From: Chryseobacterium sp. 52 | Lineage (GTDB): Bacteria > Bacteroidota > Bacteroidia > Flavobacteriales > Weeksellaceae | Direction of reading: 5' to 3' | DNA length: 64,000 nucleotides | Assembly: GCF_002754245.1 (NCBI RefSeq) | Contig: NZ_PEEX01000001.1 | Span: forward strand, 1,654,001 to 1,718,000 | In this document: one piece after another, positions 52,086 to 60,303 of the stretch | Position numbering within the stretch: the stretch's first letter is position 1 | Layout of the letters: each line of letters starts with the position of its first letter | Made by a program: the position numbers and the translations under genes | The notes under the pieces: generated by a model | What the model was told of the DNA's origin: nothing | Databases searched by the model: none | What the model saw: only the letters and a program-made list of their open reading frames with translations

Positions 52086-53555
52086 TTATTTCCCTTTATC
52101 AGCAAGTTGAATTTCAGTATTCATATGACCTCTTATTAAAGTGACAGAATTGAGTTTTTCACCTTTGAAATCCAGTTTTAGCAAGTTAGGGTAGTCTACA
52201 ATTTTAAATAAGCCATTTTTCAGGTACAACAGCTCATTATCGTTCGATCCTTTAAAATATTCCAAAAATGGAGATTCAACATAAAGGCGGTTGTTTTTTT
52301 CTACTATCTTGGTTTTCATTCCCTGTCCATAGAGGAAATCGCTGTAAGTTCCAATTAGTTTTTTTCTTAAGTTTAAAGGGATTTCCTGAGTGTCTTCATG
52401 AAGCATCTTATTATTCCAGCCCATCAGGGTTAGAAGCTTTATTCGGGTTTGGTTCATCACAGGAATACGATTAGGCTTTTCACCATTCGCAAGCATGATA
52501 AAGCCGTTTCCATCTGTCATCGTTGCAGAAATATTACCTCCAACTCCGGTATTAGAACCGTTACACATAAACCAGTCATAGTTGTTATAACCTACAGACT
52601 TTTGCCATCCGTATCCCCAACCCCCAACAGCATTTTTTAACGCGGTTACTTCAGTTACTTTTTTGGCAATACGATTAGAGATTACCTTATTGTTTTTATT
52701 GCGCAGGGCATTTTGTATTTCAATAGAAAGTTTAGCCAGATCAGCGGGTGTAGACCATACTCCTGATGCTCCGGTTTGTGGTGCAATTGGCAAGCCTGTT
52801 TTAATAACTTTTCCATCTTTATCATGAACAAGTGCGACATTGGTTAAAAATCCATTTTCATTAGGCTGTATCATTGTTGTGTTTTTCATGCCAAGAGGTG
52901 AAAAGATATGTTCTTGTGCAAGCTCAGCAATAGATTTATGTAAAGTATCTTCTAATGCCATTTGGACAATTACGTAGCCGCCACCACTGTACTCAAAATT
53001 AGTTCCCGGTGTAAACAAGAATTCAATTTCCTTATCATATCTCGCGATCTGTCCCAAAAGACTTTGTTTTATTGTTGGAATTGTATCTCCTTCATAATAA
53101 TCTGCAAATCCACCTTGATTGGTACCGGAAGTATGATTAAAAAATTGTTTCCAGGTTGGATTGTGATTTTCAGTAAACTTATTTTTGGGCAAATGCCAGC
53201 GTTTTAGATACTTGTCTATGGGCTCATCTAAATTAATTAATCCTTTCTCTTCAAGTATGTGACAAAGAAGTGCCGTGATTGGTTTTGTAATGGATGCGGT
53301 AGAAAAAGCCGTGTTTGGGTCAATCTTCTCTTTAGAATTTATTGATTTTACACCAAATTGATTGGAATAAACAACTTCGTAGTTTTCAAAAACAACAAGA
53401 CTAAATCCTGCAAGCTTACGCTTTTCTAACTGTTGTTCAATATGTAAACTGTCGGTAAGAAAACTGTAATCTCTTTTTTGTAATAATGCTTTGGTGTTTG
53501 TTCTGCAGCTCGAAACTATTGCGATAAGAAACAGTAGGTAAATCGTATTTTTCAT
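52086..53555 (-). CDS. Serine hydrolase, class C beta-lactamase family lipoprotein
   Basis: A 489-residue protein with lipoprotein signal (IAIVSSC, Cys17). The S-x-x-K active site is STASITKP with Ser88 and Lys91, and the Y-x-G/N motif is FEYSGGGYV (about 196). The family K/H-x-G region is less clear but is represented by CNGSNTGVGGN (about 335-345). The fold is that of class C beta-lactamases, D-alanyl-D-alanine carboxypeptidases and esterases. Many Bacteroidota members act as esterases or peptidases, so drug resistance should not be assumed. An extra C-terminal ~115 residues (about 375-489) may be a DUF3471-like beta domain. The AraC regulator upstream is a candidate controller. Confidence 0.92.
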   Translation of the reverse strand: MKNTIYLLFLIAIVSSCRTNTKALLQKRDYSFLTDSLHIEQQLEKRKLAGFSLVVFENYEVVYSNQFGVKSINSKEKIDPNTAFSTASITKPITALLCHILEEKGLINLDEPIDKYLKRWHLPKNKFTENHNPTWKQFFNHTSGTNQGGFADYYEGDTIPTIKQSLLGQIARYDKEIEFLFTPGTNFEYSGGGYVIVQMALEDTLHKSIAELAQEHIFSPLGMKNTTMIQPNENGFLTNVALVHDKDGKVIKTGLPIAPQTGASGVWSTPADLAKLSIEIQNALRNKNNKVISNRIAKKVTEVTALKNAVGGWGYGWQKSVGYNNYDWFMCNGSNTGVGGNISATMTDGNGFIMLANGEKPNRIPVMNQTRIKLLTLMGWNNKMLHEDTQEIPLNLRKKLIGTYSDFLYGQGMKTKIVEKNNRLYVESPFLEYFKGSNDNELLYLKNGLFKIVDYPNLLKLDFKGEKLNSVTLIRGHMNTEIQLADKGK

Positions 53556-53689
53556 GGTATCGTAATGTTAAAAATTTATTTCGATACAAATTTGCGGAAG
53601 AAATTAACCCTTCGCGACCGAGTGAAAGAAGTCGAACGCATTTACGTGTGAAAATGAGTACGAATGTTTGAAAAATAAAGTACGAATAG

Positions 53690-54844
53690 TTACAAAATAT
53701 TGTTTTGCAGGCTTTTACGGTAAGCTGTAGGTGTGGTGCCGGTGTGTTTTTTAAATGCAGTATTGAAAGAAGATTTTGAATTAAATCCAACTTCATATAA
53801 AATTTCAAGAACGGTAACTTTACTTTTTGTCCCATCTTTTAAAATATCCATGGCATTTTCTATGCGGTAATTGTTAATGAAGTCATAGAAATGCTGACCT
53901 AACTGATGATTAATTAAAAGAGATAAATCCCGAACAGGAATTTCAGTCTCATTGGAAATATCTTTAATAGTCAGAGAAGGATTAAGAAATGGCTTTTCTC
54001 CAATCATGTACTTCTTTAACTTCAATAATTCCTCATCGTATTCTTCTTCATTTAAAGCCAGATGCTCATCTTTTTTTTCTTCAGAAATGATCTCGCTGAC
54101 AAGCTTTAATTTTGAATCAATATTTCTGAATAAACCGGGATTGTTAAGTGCTTTAAATAAATACCAGCATATAATAGGCAGCTGAACTAGCAAAAGTCCA
54201 ATTTTTATCCATTCAGAAATATAGGGATGATCAGAAAATTTCAAAACATTTTTTAAAATAGCAACGAAATATACCGTGCTTAATACGACTGCAAACTGGA
54301 AGAGCCAGTTATAGGAATTGATATTGGTGCCGGCATTATTTTCAAGATACAGTTTTTTCGCCTTTCTTAATACCATAAAAACAGCAATAATATACACAAT
54401 CAATTGGATGTGTAGAAGAATATGATTGAACTGGAGTTCTATCATATTTTTACGGTTTTCAAGAAAATTGATTTTAGAAGCCAGATCTACAGCATAAAAG
54501 CGGGGTAATAAAGTGAGATTCGCAATTAAAAAAGGAAGCAGATGGATGATGTATCTGGGTTTGAGTTTAAAATCGGAATAACAAACAGATAACACATAGA
54601 GATAAAAAAAAGGAATTTGTAAAAAAGCAAACATGTTTCTCAGCATCCCCAGGTTTGAAGGACCATTAACTGTTAAGTTGAATAAGGGTTCACTAGTGTC
54701 TATTGCAGTTAGAATGAGAAAAGTGGCAAAAAGACAATTGCTTAACCTGTGTTTTGTTTTAACTGTAACCAGAAAAAATGCAAGAAATAGGGAGATGAAC
54801 AGAGAGATTACAGTTACAATAATTAATAAATTAATCTTATCCAT
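53690..54844 (-). CDS. Membrane-anchored AraC-family transcriptional regulator
   Basis: A 384-residue protein. The N-terminal ~215 residues have about seven hydrophobic helices (LLIIVTVISLFISLFLAFFLV and so on). A linker follows (about 220-270) and then a C-terminal AraC-type double helix-turn-helix (about 275-384). The latter contains IPVRDLSLLINHQLGQHFYDFINNYRIENA (about 300) and the second helix region VLEILYEVGFNSKSSFNTAFKKHTGTTPTAYR, which matches the family signature. The arrangement (membrane sensor plus AraC DNA-binding domain) is typical of one-component regulators in Bacteroidota. It lies 134 bp from the beta-lactamase-family gene on the same strand. Confidence 0.92.
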   Translation of the reverse strand: MDKINLLIIVTVISLFISLFLAFFLVTVKTKHRLSNCLFATFLILTAIDTSEPLFNLTVNGPSNLGMLRNMFAFLQIPFFYLYVLSVCYSDFKLKPRYIIHLLPFLIANLTLLPRFYAVDLASKINFLENRKNMIELQFNHILLHIQLIVYIIAVFMVLRKAKKLYLENNAGTNINSYNWLFQFAVVLSTVYFVAILKNVLKFSDHPYISEWIKIGLLLVQLPIICWYLFKALNNPGLFRNIDSKLKLVSEIISEEKKDEHLALNEEEYDEELLKLKKYMIGEKPFLNPSLTIKDISNETEIPVRDLSLLINHQLGQHFYDFINNYRIENAMDILKDGTKSKVTVLEILYEVGFNSKSSFNTAFKKHTGTTPTAYRKSLQNNIL

Positions 54845-55213
54845 TCATGATTTTCTTTTGGTATTATAGTTTCTGAGCATTGCCAACATTTTGGCATTTA
54901 ATGACATTAAAGCAGACTATTTTCTGCCAAACGAAAATACAATAAAAAACATTAATACCATTAAAATTTTTATCACTCAAAAGACTTACTGTACGCAGTT
55001 TTTACGGATAAAACGCAAAACCTTGGGGCTGAGCCAAATATTATTTTGGATGTATAGATTCAATTCTATAATAGAATATTGATAAAGAAGCTTTTTATTG
55101 AGCCAGGAAGCTGTAGCGTTAAAAAAAATTAAAACCTGACTTTAGTTTTTGGATGTACTTTTTGAACAGATTATAACGTAGAAAAATAGTTGGATTGTAG
55201 GTAATTGTAAATA
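54845..55213. other. Intergenic region without a gene
   Basis: Upstream of the AraC gene. It contains the near-palindrome ATTCTATAATAGAAT (55063-55077) and a short GCCAA...TTGGC hairpin (54881-54895). A 63-codon frame (54891-55082) lacks any recognisable sequence and looks like a chance ORF. No RNA gene is evident. Base composition is AT-rich like the other gaps. Confidence 0.4.
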
Positions 55214-55250
55214 AAAAAAGCATTAACCTTTTGAAAGATTAATGCTTTTT
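55214..55250 (-). terminator. Terminator of the second tRNA cluster
   Basis: AAAAAAGCATTAA (55214-55226), inner CTTT TG AAAG, TTAATGCTTTTTT (55239-55251). It lies directly downstream of minus-strand tRNA-Arg copy 2. It differs from the terminator at 45778, so the duplicated unit ends at the tRNA. Confidence 0.8.
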
Positions 55251-55254
55251 TATG

Positions 55255-55328
55255 TGAGCGCGTCAGGATTCGAACCTGAGACCGTCTGCTTAGAAGGCAG
55301 ATGCTCTATCCAGCTGAGCTACGCACCC
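55255..55328 (-). tRNA. tRNA-Arg (anticodon TCT), copy 2
   Basis: Same 74-nt sequence as 45810-45883, anticodon loop CTTCTAA, anticodon TCT. The 184 bp 55253-55436 equals 45808-45991 base for base. Confidence 0.95.
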
Positions 55329-55360
55329 ATTAAATAATTTTGAGAAAATTACTAAAACAG

Positions 55361-55435
55361 TCGGGGCGGCAGGATTCGAACCTGCGACCTCCTGGTCCCA
55401 AACCAGGCGCGATGACCGGACTACGCTACGCCCCG
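55361..55435 (-). tRNA. tRNA-Pro (anticodon TGG), copy 2
   Basis: Same 75-nt sequence as 45916-45990. It is transcribed between tRNA-Ser (upstream) and tRNA-Arg. Confidence 0.95.
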
Positions 55436-55460
55436 AATTATAGTTGTAAGAAAAAGAATG

Positions 55461-55545
55461 CGGAGGGTAAGGGATTCGAACCCTTGCGACGCTTGCACGT
55501 CGACAGTTTAGCAAACTGCTCCATTAACCACTCTGGCAACCCTCC
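55461..55545 (-). tRNA. tRNA-Ser (anticodon GCT)
   Basis: An 85-nt class II tRNA on the minus strand: acceptor GGAGGGT / ACCCTCC, anticodon loop TTGCTAA giving GCT, long variable arm (TCGACGTGCAAGCGTCG, with GACG / CGTC pairing), T arm GGTTCGAATCC, discriminator G. Present only in the second cluster. No CCA is encoded. Confidence 0.95.
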
Positions 55546-55589
55546 TTTTATCTTATTTTTTAATGATCGTTGTTCCGTTATTGCGAGTG

Positions 55590-55621
55590 CAAATATAGAA
55601 CAGATTTCTTTATTTACCAAA
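55590..55621 (-). promoter_or_regulatory. Promoter of the second tRNA cluster
   Basis: The minus strand has TTTG (55618-55621), 20 nt, then TATATTTG (55590-55597), a textbook Bacteroidota -33/-7 pair. The sequence downstream (CACTCGCAAT) is shared with the first cluster's promoter. Start to tRNA-Ser is about 45 bp. Confidence 0.8.
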
Positions 55622-55643
55622 TAAATTTCAAGAAAAATTTGCG

Positions 55644-55651
55644 TATTTTTG
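55644..55651 (+). promoter_or_regulatory. -7 box of the amidase gene
   Basis: TATTTTTG, an exact TAnnTTTG match, 29 bp before the ATG at 55681. No clear -33 box. Confidence 0.5.
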
Positions 55652-55680
55652 AGGTGATAAATGATTAAAAAAATAAACTG

Positions 55681-56706
55681 ATGCGTAAGACATTATATAT
55701 CATCGGATTAAGTACATTTGTTTTTTCGTGTACTTCTCAACAAAATGTAAAAAAAAACACTTACAAGCCAAAAACCCCGGTATCACAGGCAAAACCTGTA
55801 GCTAAAACTCCGGTTGCTGAAACTCCGAAGCCAAAAATTACCAACGATCATGGTGTTGAATTTTTTACAACCAATATTGGTGATGCGGCAAAAAATGACA
55901 ATACGATAAGTTACGGTTCTATTGTTTCTGCAAAACCAGTCGGATATAAAGTGGTAAAGACTTATTTCCCTTCTGTGGCACAGAACTTCAGACAGCGCTA
56001 TCTTATATTACACTATACGGCACTTAATGATGAAAGATCTGTTACCGCTCTTACCCAGCAGGGGGTGAGTGCCCATTATCTGGTAAATAATACCGGAGAC
56101 AATGAGATTTACCAGTTGGTAGATGAAAACAAACGTTCTTATCATGCAGGAGTAAGTGCCTGGAGAAATGACAAAAATCTTAATGATAACTCTATAGGAA
56201 TTGAGATTGTGAATACAGGCTATACCACAGATGCTTCTGGAAAAAGAACATTTGCACCTTTCAGTGAAGAACAGGTGAAAAAAGTAGCTGCTCTGGCCAA
56301 AGATATTGCTGTCAGGTACCAGATACCAGCAACCAATGTCCTTGCGCATTCTGATATTGCACCAACCAGAAAACAGGATCCGGGACCTATGTTTCCCTGG
56401 AAGAAACTGTATGATGAATACCAGATCGGTATGTGGTATGACGAAGCAGCAAAACAGAACTTCCTGACACTGGCACAGGCTGATTTTACGGTAAGATATA
56501 GTGATCCGTCATTTATCTTCCTTATTCAGACGACATTGCAGAAATTCGGATACTATCTGGATTTAAGCGGTAAATGGGATGATGCCACAAAAAAAACAAT
56601 CGAAGCTTTTCAGTACCATTTCCGTCCGCAAAATTATGACGGAATCATGGATGCCGAAACCTGGGCAATCCTTCAGGCTTTAAATCAAAAATATCCAGCG
56701 AAATAA
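55681..56706 (+). CDS. N-acetylmuramoyl-L-alanine amidase lipoprotein with peptidoglycan-binding domain
   Basis: A 341-residue lipoprotein (lipobox FVFSC, Cys17) with a Lys/Pro/Thr-rich linker (about 20-55). The catalytic domain (about 100-245) is Amidase_2 (AmiD/AmpD type): YLILHYTALNDERS (zinc His), SAHYLVNNTGDNEIYQLV, SYHAGVSAWRN, NSIGIEIVN, and LAHSDIAPTRKQDPGPMFPW (zinc His and Asp). A C-terminal PG_binding_1-like domain is at about 270-340. It cleaves the amide between MurNAc and the stem peptide at the envelope. The length and lipoprotein form resemble E. coli AmiD. Confidence 0.94.
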   Translation: MRKTLYIIGLSTFVFSCTSQQNVKKNTYKPKTPVSQAKPVAKTPVAETPKPKITNDHGVEFFTTNIGDAAKNDNTISYGSIVSAKPVGYKVVKTYFPSVAQNFRQRYLILHYTALNDERSVTALTQQGVSAHYLVNNTGDNEIYQLVDENKRSYHAGVSAWRNDKNLNDNSIGIEIVNTGYTTDASGKRTFAPFSEEQVKKVAALAKDIAVRYQIPATNVLAHSDIAPTRKQDPGPMFPWKKLYDEYQIGMWYDEAAKQNFLTLAQADFTVRYSDPSFIFLIQTTLQKFGYYLDLSGKWDDATKKTIEAFQYHFRPQNYDGIMDAETWAILQALNQKYPAK

Positions 56707-56711
56707 CAATG

Positions 56712-56739
56712 AAAACGCATCGGTTAAGATGCGTTTTTG
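56712..56739 (+). terminator. Terminator after the amidase gene
   Basis: AAAACGCATC (56712-56721), loop GGTTAA, GATGCGTTTT (56728-56737), then a T run. Confidence 0.85.
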
Positions 56740-56776
56740 CTACATTTAAAAATAAAAACAGTTTAAAACATCTGTA

Positions 56777-58177
56777 ATGGAAAATTTCAGAAAAGAAAGT
56801 GATCTTTTAGGCGAGCTTAATGTGCCTGCAGACGCTTATTACGGAGTACAGACGCAAAGAGCGATCAATAACTTCAAGATTTCAGGACAGCTTCTGTCTT
56901 CATATCCGGACTTTATCAAAGGGCTGGCTTTCGTTAAAAAAGCTGCGGCAAAAACCAATTATGAATTGGGTCTGCTTGATGAAAATCTTTATTTCAAAAT
57001 AGCAGAAGCCTGCGATGAAATAGCAGCAGGGGAGTACCATGAGCAGTTTCCTGTGGATATGATCCAGGGAGGAGCCGGTACCTCAATCAATATGAATGCA
57101 AACGAAGTAATTGCCAACATTGTTTTAGAAAAATTAGGAAAAAACAAAGGCGAGTACGAATTCTGTTCACCCAATGACCATATCAACCTTTCCCAGTCTA
57201 CCAATGATGCCTATCCTACAGCGATCAAAATGGGACTGTTGCACATGAATATAGGACTTGTGGACCGACTTGAAAAGATTGTTGATGCTTTCCGTGCAAA
57301 AGGACAGGAATTTCATGATGTGATCAAAATGGGCCGTACCCAGCTTCAGGATGCAGTTCCAATGACTTTGGGACAGGAATTTGAAGCCTATGCCGCTACT
57401 TTGGAAGAAGATATTTCCAAATTAAATAATAATGCCAACCTTTTTGTAGAAGTCAATATGGGAGCAACCGCTATCGGGACAGGACTGAACGCTCCGGTAG
57501 GTTATGCAACTCTTTGTGCGAAAAATCTGGCGCAGATCAGTGGTTTTCCGGTAATTTCCGCACCCAACCTTGTAGAGGCAACACCGGACACAGGATCTTA
57601 TGTAATCTATTCTTCCGCTACAAAACGTCTTGCTGTAAAGCTTTCAAAGATTTGTAACGATTTAAGATTACTCTCTTCAGGTCCGAGAGCAGGATTATTT
57701 GAGATCAATCTTCCTCCGATGCAGCCGGGATCGTCTATTATGCCGGGGAAAGTAAATCCTGTTATTCCGGAAGTCGTAAACCAGGTGTGTTTTAAAGTAT
57801 TCGGAAATGATCTTACGGTAACTTTTGCTGCAGAAGCAGGACAGTTGCAGCTTAACGTAATGGAACCTGTGCTTTCTCATGCAATCATGGAAAACATCAA
57901 TTTCCTTTGTAATGCCTTAGATACTCTTCGTGATAAATGTATAGTAGGAATTACTGCTAATAAGGAGATCTGTCTGAACATGGTAAAACACAGCATTGGT
58001 ATCGTAACAGCTCTGAATCCATACATTGGGTACAAAAAGTCTACAGAGATTGCAAAAGAAGCTCTGGAAACCGGGAACAGCGTTTATAATCTGGTTTTGC
58101 AGAAAGGAATTCTTTCTCAGGAAAAACTAGATGAAATTCTTGACCCTAAAAACATGCTGACACCGCATAACAAATAG
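56777..58177 (+). CDS. aspA: Aspartate ammonia-lyase
   Basis: A 466-residue member of the fumarase/aspartase superfamily that converts aspartate to fumarate and ammonia. The start sequence MENFRKESDLLGELNVPADAYYGVQTQRAINNF matches aspartases. Other signs are TSINMNANEVIAN (about 97-109), SPNDHINLSQSTNDAYPTA (about 133-151) and the superfamily signature GSSIMPGKVNPV (about 317-328) with the catalytic-loop Ser. C-terminal PYIGYKKSTEIAKEALETG matches as well. Fumarase C has a similar signature; the start and the overall pattern favour AspA. A weak -7 box TACATTTA precedes it. Confidence 0.94.
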   Translation: MENFRKESDLLGELNVPADAYYGVQTQRAINNFKISGQLLSSYPDFIKGLAFVKKAAAKTNYELGLLDENLYFKIAEACDEIAAGEYHEQFPVDMIQGGAGTSINMNANEVIANIVLEKLGKNKGEYEFCSPNDHINLSQSTNDAYPTAIKMGLLHMNIGLVDRLEKIVDAFRAKGQEFHDVIKMGRTQLQDAVPMTLGQEFEAYAATLEEDISKLNNNANLFVEVNMGATAIGTGLNAPVGYATLCAKNLAQISGFPVISAPNLVEATPDTGSYVIYSSATKRLAVKLSKICNDLRLLSSGPRAGLFEINLPPMQPGSSIMPGKVNPVIPEVVNQVCFKVFGNDLTVTFAAEAGQLQLNVMEPVLSHAIMENINFLCNALDTLRDKCIVGITANKEICLNMVKHSIGIVTALNPYIGYKKSTEIAKEALETGNSVYNLVLQKGILSQEKLDEILDPKNMLTPHNK

Positions 58178-58190
58178 AAAAAACAATCAA

Positions 58191-58267
58191 TGATAAGTGA
58201 TGAATGATGATCTTGTGTCAGTAATTTATCACTTATCATTCATTACTTATTATTCATCACTCATAAT
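58191..58267. repeat. Inverted pair of seven-base-phased arrays
   Basis: The first block has TGATAAG TGATGAA TGATGAT (58191-58211). After 14 bp a second block has TTATCAC TTATCAT, then TCATTAC TTATTAT, then TCATCAC TCATAAT (58226-58267), with T-Y-A-T-H-A-Y at each 7-base step. The second block resembles the reverse complement of the first. The array fills most of the 98-bp gap between aspA and the GT2 gene. Confidence 0.65.
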
Positions 58268-58275
58268 TCAAACAC

Positions 58276-59130
58276 GTGAGGTTTTTAATCATCATTCCTG
58301 CCCATAACGAAGAAGGAAATCTACCATTCACACTGAATTCTTTACAGCAACAAAATTATAAAGATTTCAGAACTGTGGTGGTTAATGACGGTTCTACAGA
58401 CAAGACGCCGGAAGTGATCAGAACATATACCGATCAGGATTCCCGTTTTCAAACGGTAAATCTTCAGAAATCTGCCCACCAGCCGGGTTCTAAAGTCGTA
58501 AATGCATTCAAAAACGGGCTCAAAACTCAGAGTATGGATGAATTTGACATCATCTGTAAATTTGATGCAGATATTATCCTTCCTGAAAATTATCTGGAAA
58601 CACTGGACAATGCTTTTAAAAATAATCCGGAATATGGGCTTGTTGGAGGCTTGCTGTACGTAGAAAAGGAGGGAAGCTGGGTGTATGAAGGAAATTCCAA
58701 TAAACATCACGTAAGAGGTCCTATGAAAGCCTATCGCAAAGAATGCTTTCTACAGATCGGAGGATTAAGAGAAACACTGGGTTGGGATAATATTGATTCT
58801 ATTCTGCTTGAAAATCTGGATTGGAAAGAAATAGTTCTTCCGGATCTGCAGGTAAAACTGATCAAAGTTAAAGGAGCCGATTATACCATCAGGCCGGCCG
58901 ATTACTACGGCAGGTATTTTTATTTTTTAGGACTGAATAGATTTCTTGCGTACATTGCCTCGTCAAAAGAAGCTGCGAAGAGCAGATCTATTTCTTTTTT
59001 CTTTAACATCATCAACGCTTATGAAGCCTGTAAAACAGCCAAACTGGAACTGAAAATCTCCAAAGATGAGCAGAAGGTCATTAATGACAAGCGATGGAAA
59101 TTACTGAAGAAAAAATGGCTGAAAATGTAA
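58276..59130 (+). CDS. Glycosyltransferase family 2
   Basis: A 284-residue cytoplasmic glycosyltransferase. It has the GT-A start RFLIIIPAHNEEGNLPFTL (about 2-20), VVVNDGSTDKTPEVI (about 34-48), and metal-binding DxD in KFDADIILP (about 95-103). GGLRETLGWDNIDS (about 158-171) is an acceptor-site-like motif. The start is GTG 58276. It is the first gene of a surface-polysaccharide-like group (58.3-62.6 kb) with the GT-B-like gene, flippase and FkbM methyltransferase. The specific sugar is not readable. Confidence 0.92.
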   Translation: MRFLIIIPAHNEEGNLPFTLNSLQQQNYKDFRTVVVNDGSTDKTPEVIRTYTDQDSRFQTVNLQKSAHQPGSKVVNAFKNGLKTQSMDEFDIICKFDADIILPENYLETLDNAFKNNPEYGLVGGLLYVEKEGSWVYEGNSNKHHVRGPMKAYRKECFLQIGGLRETLGWDNIDSILLENLDWKEIVLPDLQVKLIKVKGADYTIRPADYYGRYFYFLGLNRFLAYIASSKEAAKSRSISFFFNIINAYEACKTAKLELKISKDEQKVINDKRWKLLKKKWLKM

Positions 59131-59173
59131 GAGAATAATTAAAATTCCGTCAAACATTTTTACTTTTGCTAAT

Positions 59174-59257
59174 GTCTAATGTCTAATGTCTAATGTCTAA
59201 TGTCTAATGTCTAATGTCTAATGTCTAATGTCTAATGTCTAATGTCTAATGTCTAAT
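59174..59257 (+). repeat. Perfect tandem heptamer array (GTCTAAT)12
   Basis: Twelve exact consecutive copies of GTCTAAT (84 bp). The last base of the array is the first T of the TTG start codon of the next gene. All three reading frames are closed: each unit contributes ATG and TAA, so every ATG in the array opens a five-codon ORF ending in TAA. The last ATG (59249) ends at TGA (59258-59260), overlapping the TTG. An incomplete unit, CTAAT, precedes it at 59169-59173. Confidence 0.97.
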
Positions 59258-60303
59258 TGAAAAAAATTGCCTACATAGAAATAGATACCCACGCAGAAAT
59301 CGCGCAGGCTTTCATGAATATTATGAAGTATTCTTCGGACTTTAGCGTAGATTATTATTTCTCGAAAAAGATTAAAGACCTGGTTGAAGAGAATGGGGAA
59401 ATGGTATTTTTATCAGACAGTTCTATGATTATGGAGCAGCTGAAGTTAAAGAAATACGATCTGATAATCGTTGGAACGGTTCATCGGTATTTCAATACTT
59501 TTCATACGTTGGTTCAAAAATATAATACAGCGGTTATCGTTCATAATATCAATTTTTCAGTAGCTTCAAAAGGGGCTTTAATGAAAAGTGTTTTTAAAGG
59601 AGATGTCATTTACAGATTGAAATTGTGGTGGAAAGAAGGGTTGTTTTATACCTCAAAAGCATACCGGAATGCTAAGCATCTTTTGGTATTGGATGAAGAA
59701 TTTTCCTCAGAAGTTTATCAGTTTTTACCTCTGTTTTACAGCGAAAATTTCGAAAAGCAGGAAAATAAAGGCCTTTCCATTGTTATTCCGGGAGGAGTTT
59801 CTCAGAAAAGAAGAGATTACCATCATGTTTTTAAAACCATTCAGAATTTAAAAACCGAAGAAAAATGGGATTTTATATTTCTTGGAAAAGCACGGGATCA
59901 TGAGCTGAAACAGCTTGAAAAACTATCTCAAAAGCTTCCGGAAAATGTCTCTATACAGTATTTTTCAGACCGCGTTTCCAATAATGATTTTGAAAAAGGA
60001 ATGCAGAAAGCAGATGTTTTGTGGTGCCCCATCCGGCAGAAAACAGAATTTTTCAGCAGGGAAGAAATATATGGCGTGACAAAAATGACCGGAAATCTGG
60101 GAGACGCTATTAAATATAGTAAAATAGCTGTTTTTCCTAAAGATTATCCTTCAAAATTAGAATTCATTGTTCCTGAGAAAGAAAATATTTTAGAGCAGTT
60201 TCAACAGCTTAAAAAAGTCCGGTATAATTTCCAGGAAAACTATAACAAAAAGTCAGTCCTGACAAAGCTTGAAAAGATACTTTCGGGCTTAATTTCTATT
60301 TAA
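59257..60303 (+). CDS. Glycosyltransferase-like protein (GT-B fold probable)
   Basis: A 348-residue protein starting at TTG 59257 (MKKIAYIEIDTHAEIAQAF), directly at the end of the heptamer array. The first ~170 residues resemble an N-terminal GT-B donor-like domain with DLIIVGTVHRYFNTFH. The second half has LSIVIPGGVSQKRRDY (a GT4-type IPGGV motif, about 175-190), KWDFIFLGKARDHELKQLEKL and VSIQYFSDRVSNNDFEKGMQKADVLWCPI (about 240-270), as in glycosyltransferase family 4 C-termini. No exact family is assigned. An ATG start further downstream would lose the beta-strand MKKIAYIEID, so TTG is preferred. It converges on the flippase gene with an 8-bp overlap. Confidence 0.82.
   Translation: MKKIAYIEIDTHAEIAQAFMNIMKYSSDFSVDYYFSKKIKDLVEENGEMVFLSDSSMIMEQLKLKKYDLIIVGTVHRYFNTFHTLVQKYNTAVIVHNINFSVASKGALMKSVFKGDVIYRLKLWWKEGLFYTSKAYRNAKHLLVLDEEFSSEVYQFLPLFYSENFEKQENKGLSIVIPGGVSQKRRDYHHVFKTIQNLKTEEKWDFIFLGKARDHELKQLEKLSQKLPENVSIQYFSDRVSNNDFEKGMQKADVLWCPIRQKTEFFSREEIYGVTKMTGNLGDAIKYSKIAVFPKDYPSKLEFIVPEKENILEQFQQLKKVRYNFQENYNKKSVLTKLEKILSGLISI

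Noticed and set aside
54891..55082. 63-codon ORF upstream of the tRNA cluster
   Set aside because: No recognisable sequence or start context; likely chance in an AT-rich gap.
59174..59257. Possible CRISPR array
   Set aside because: The 7-bp units are contiguous with no spacers and no cas genes are present.
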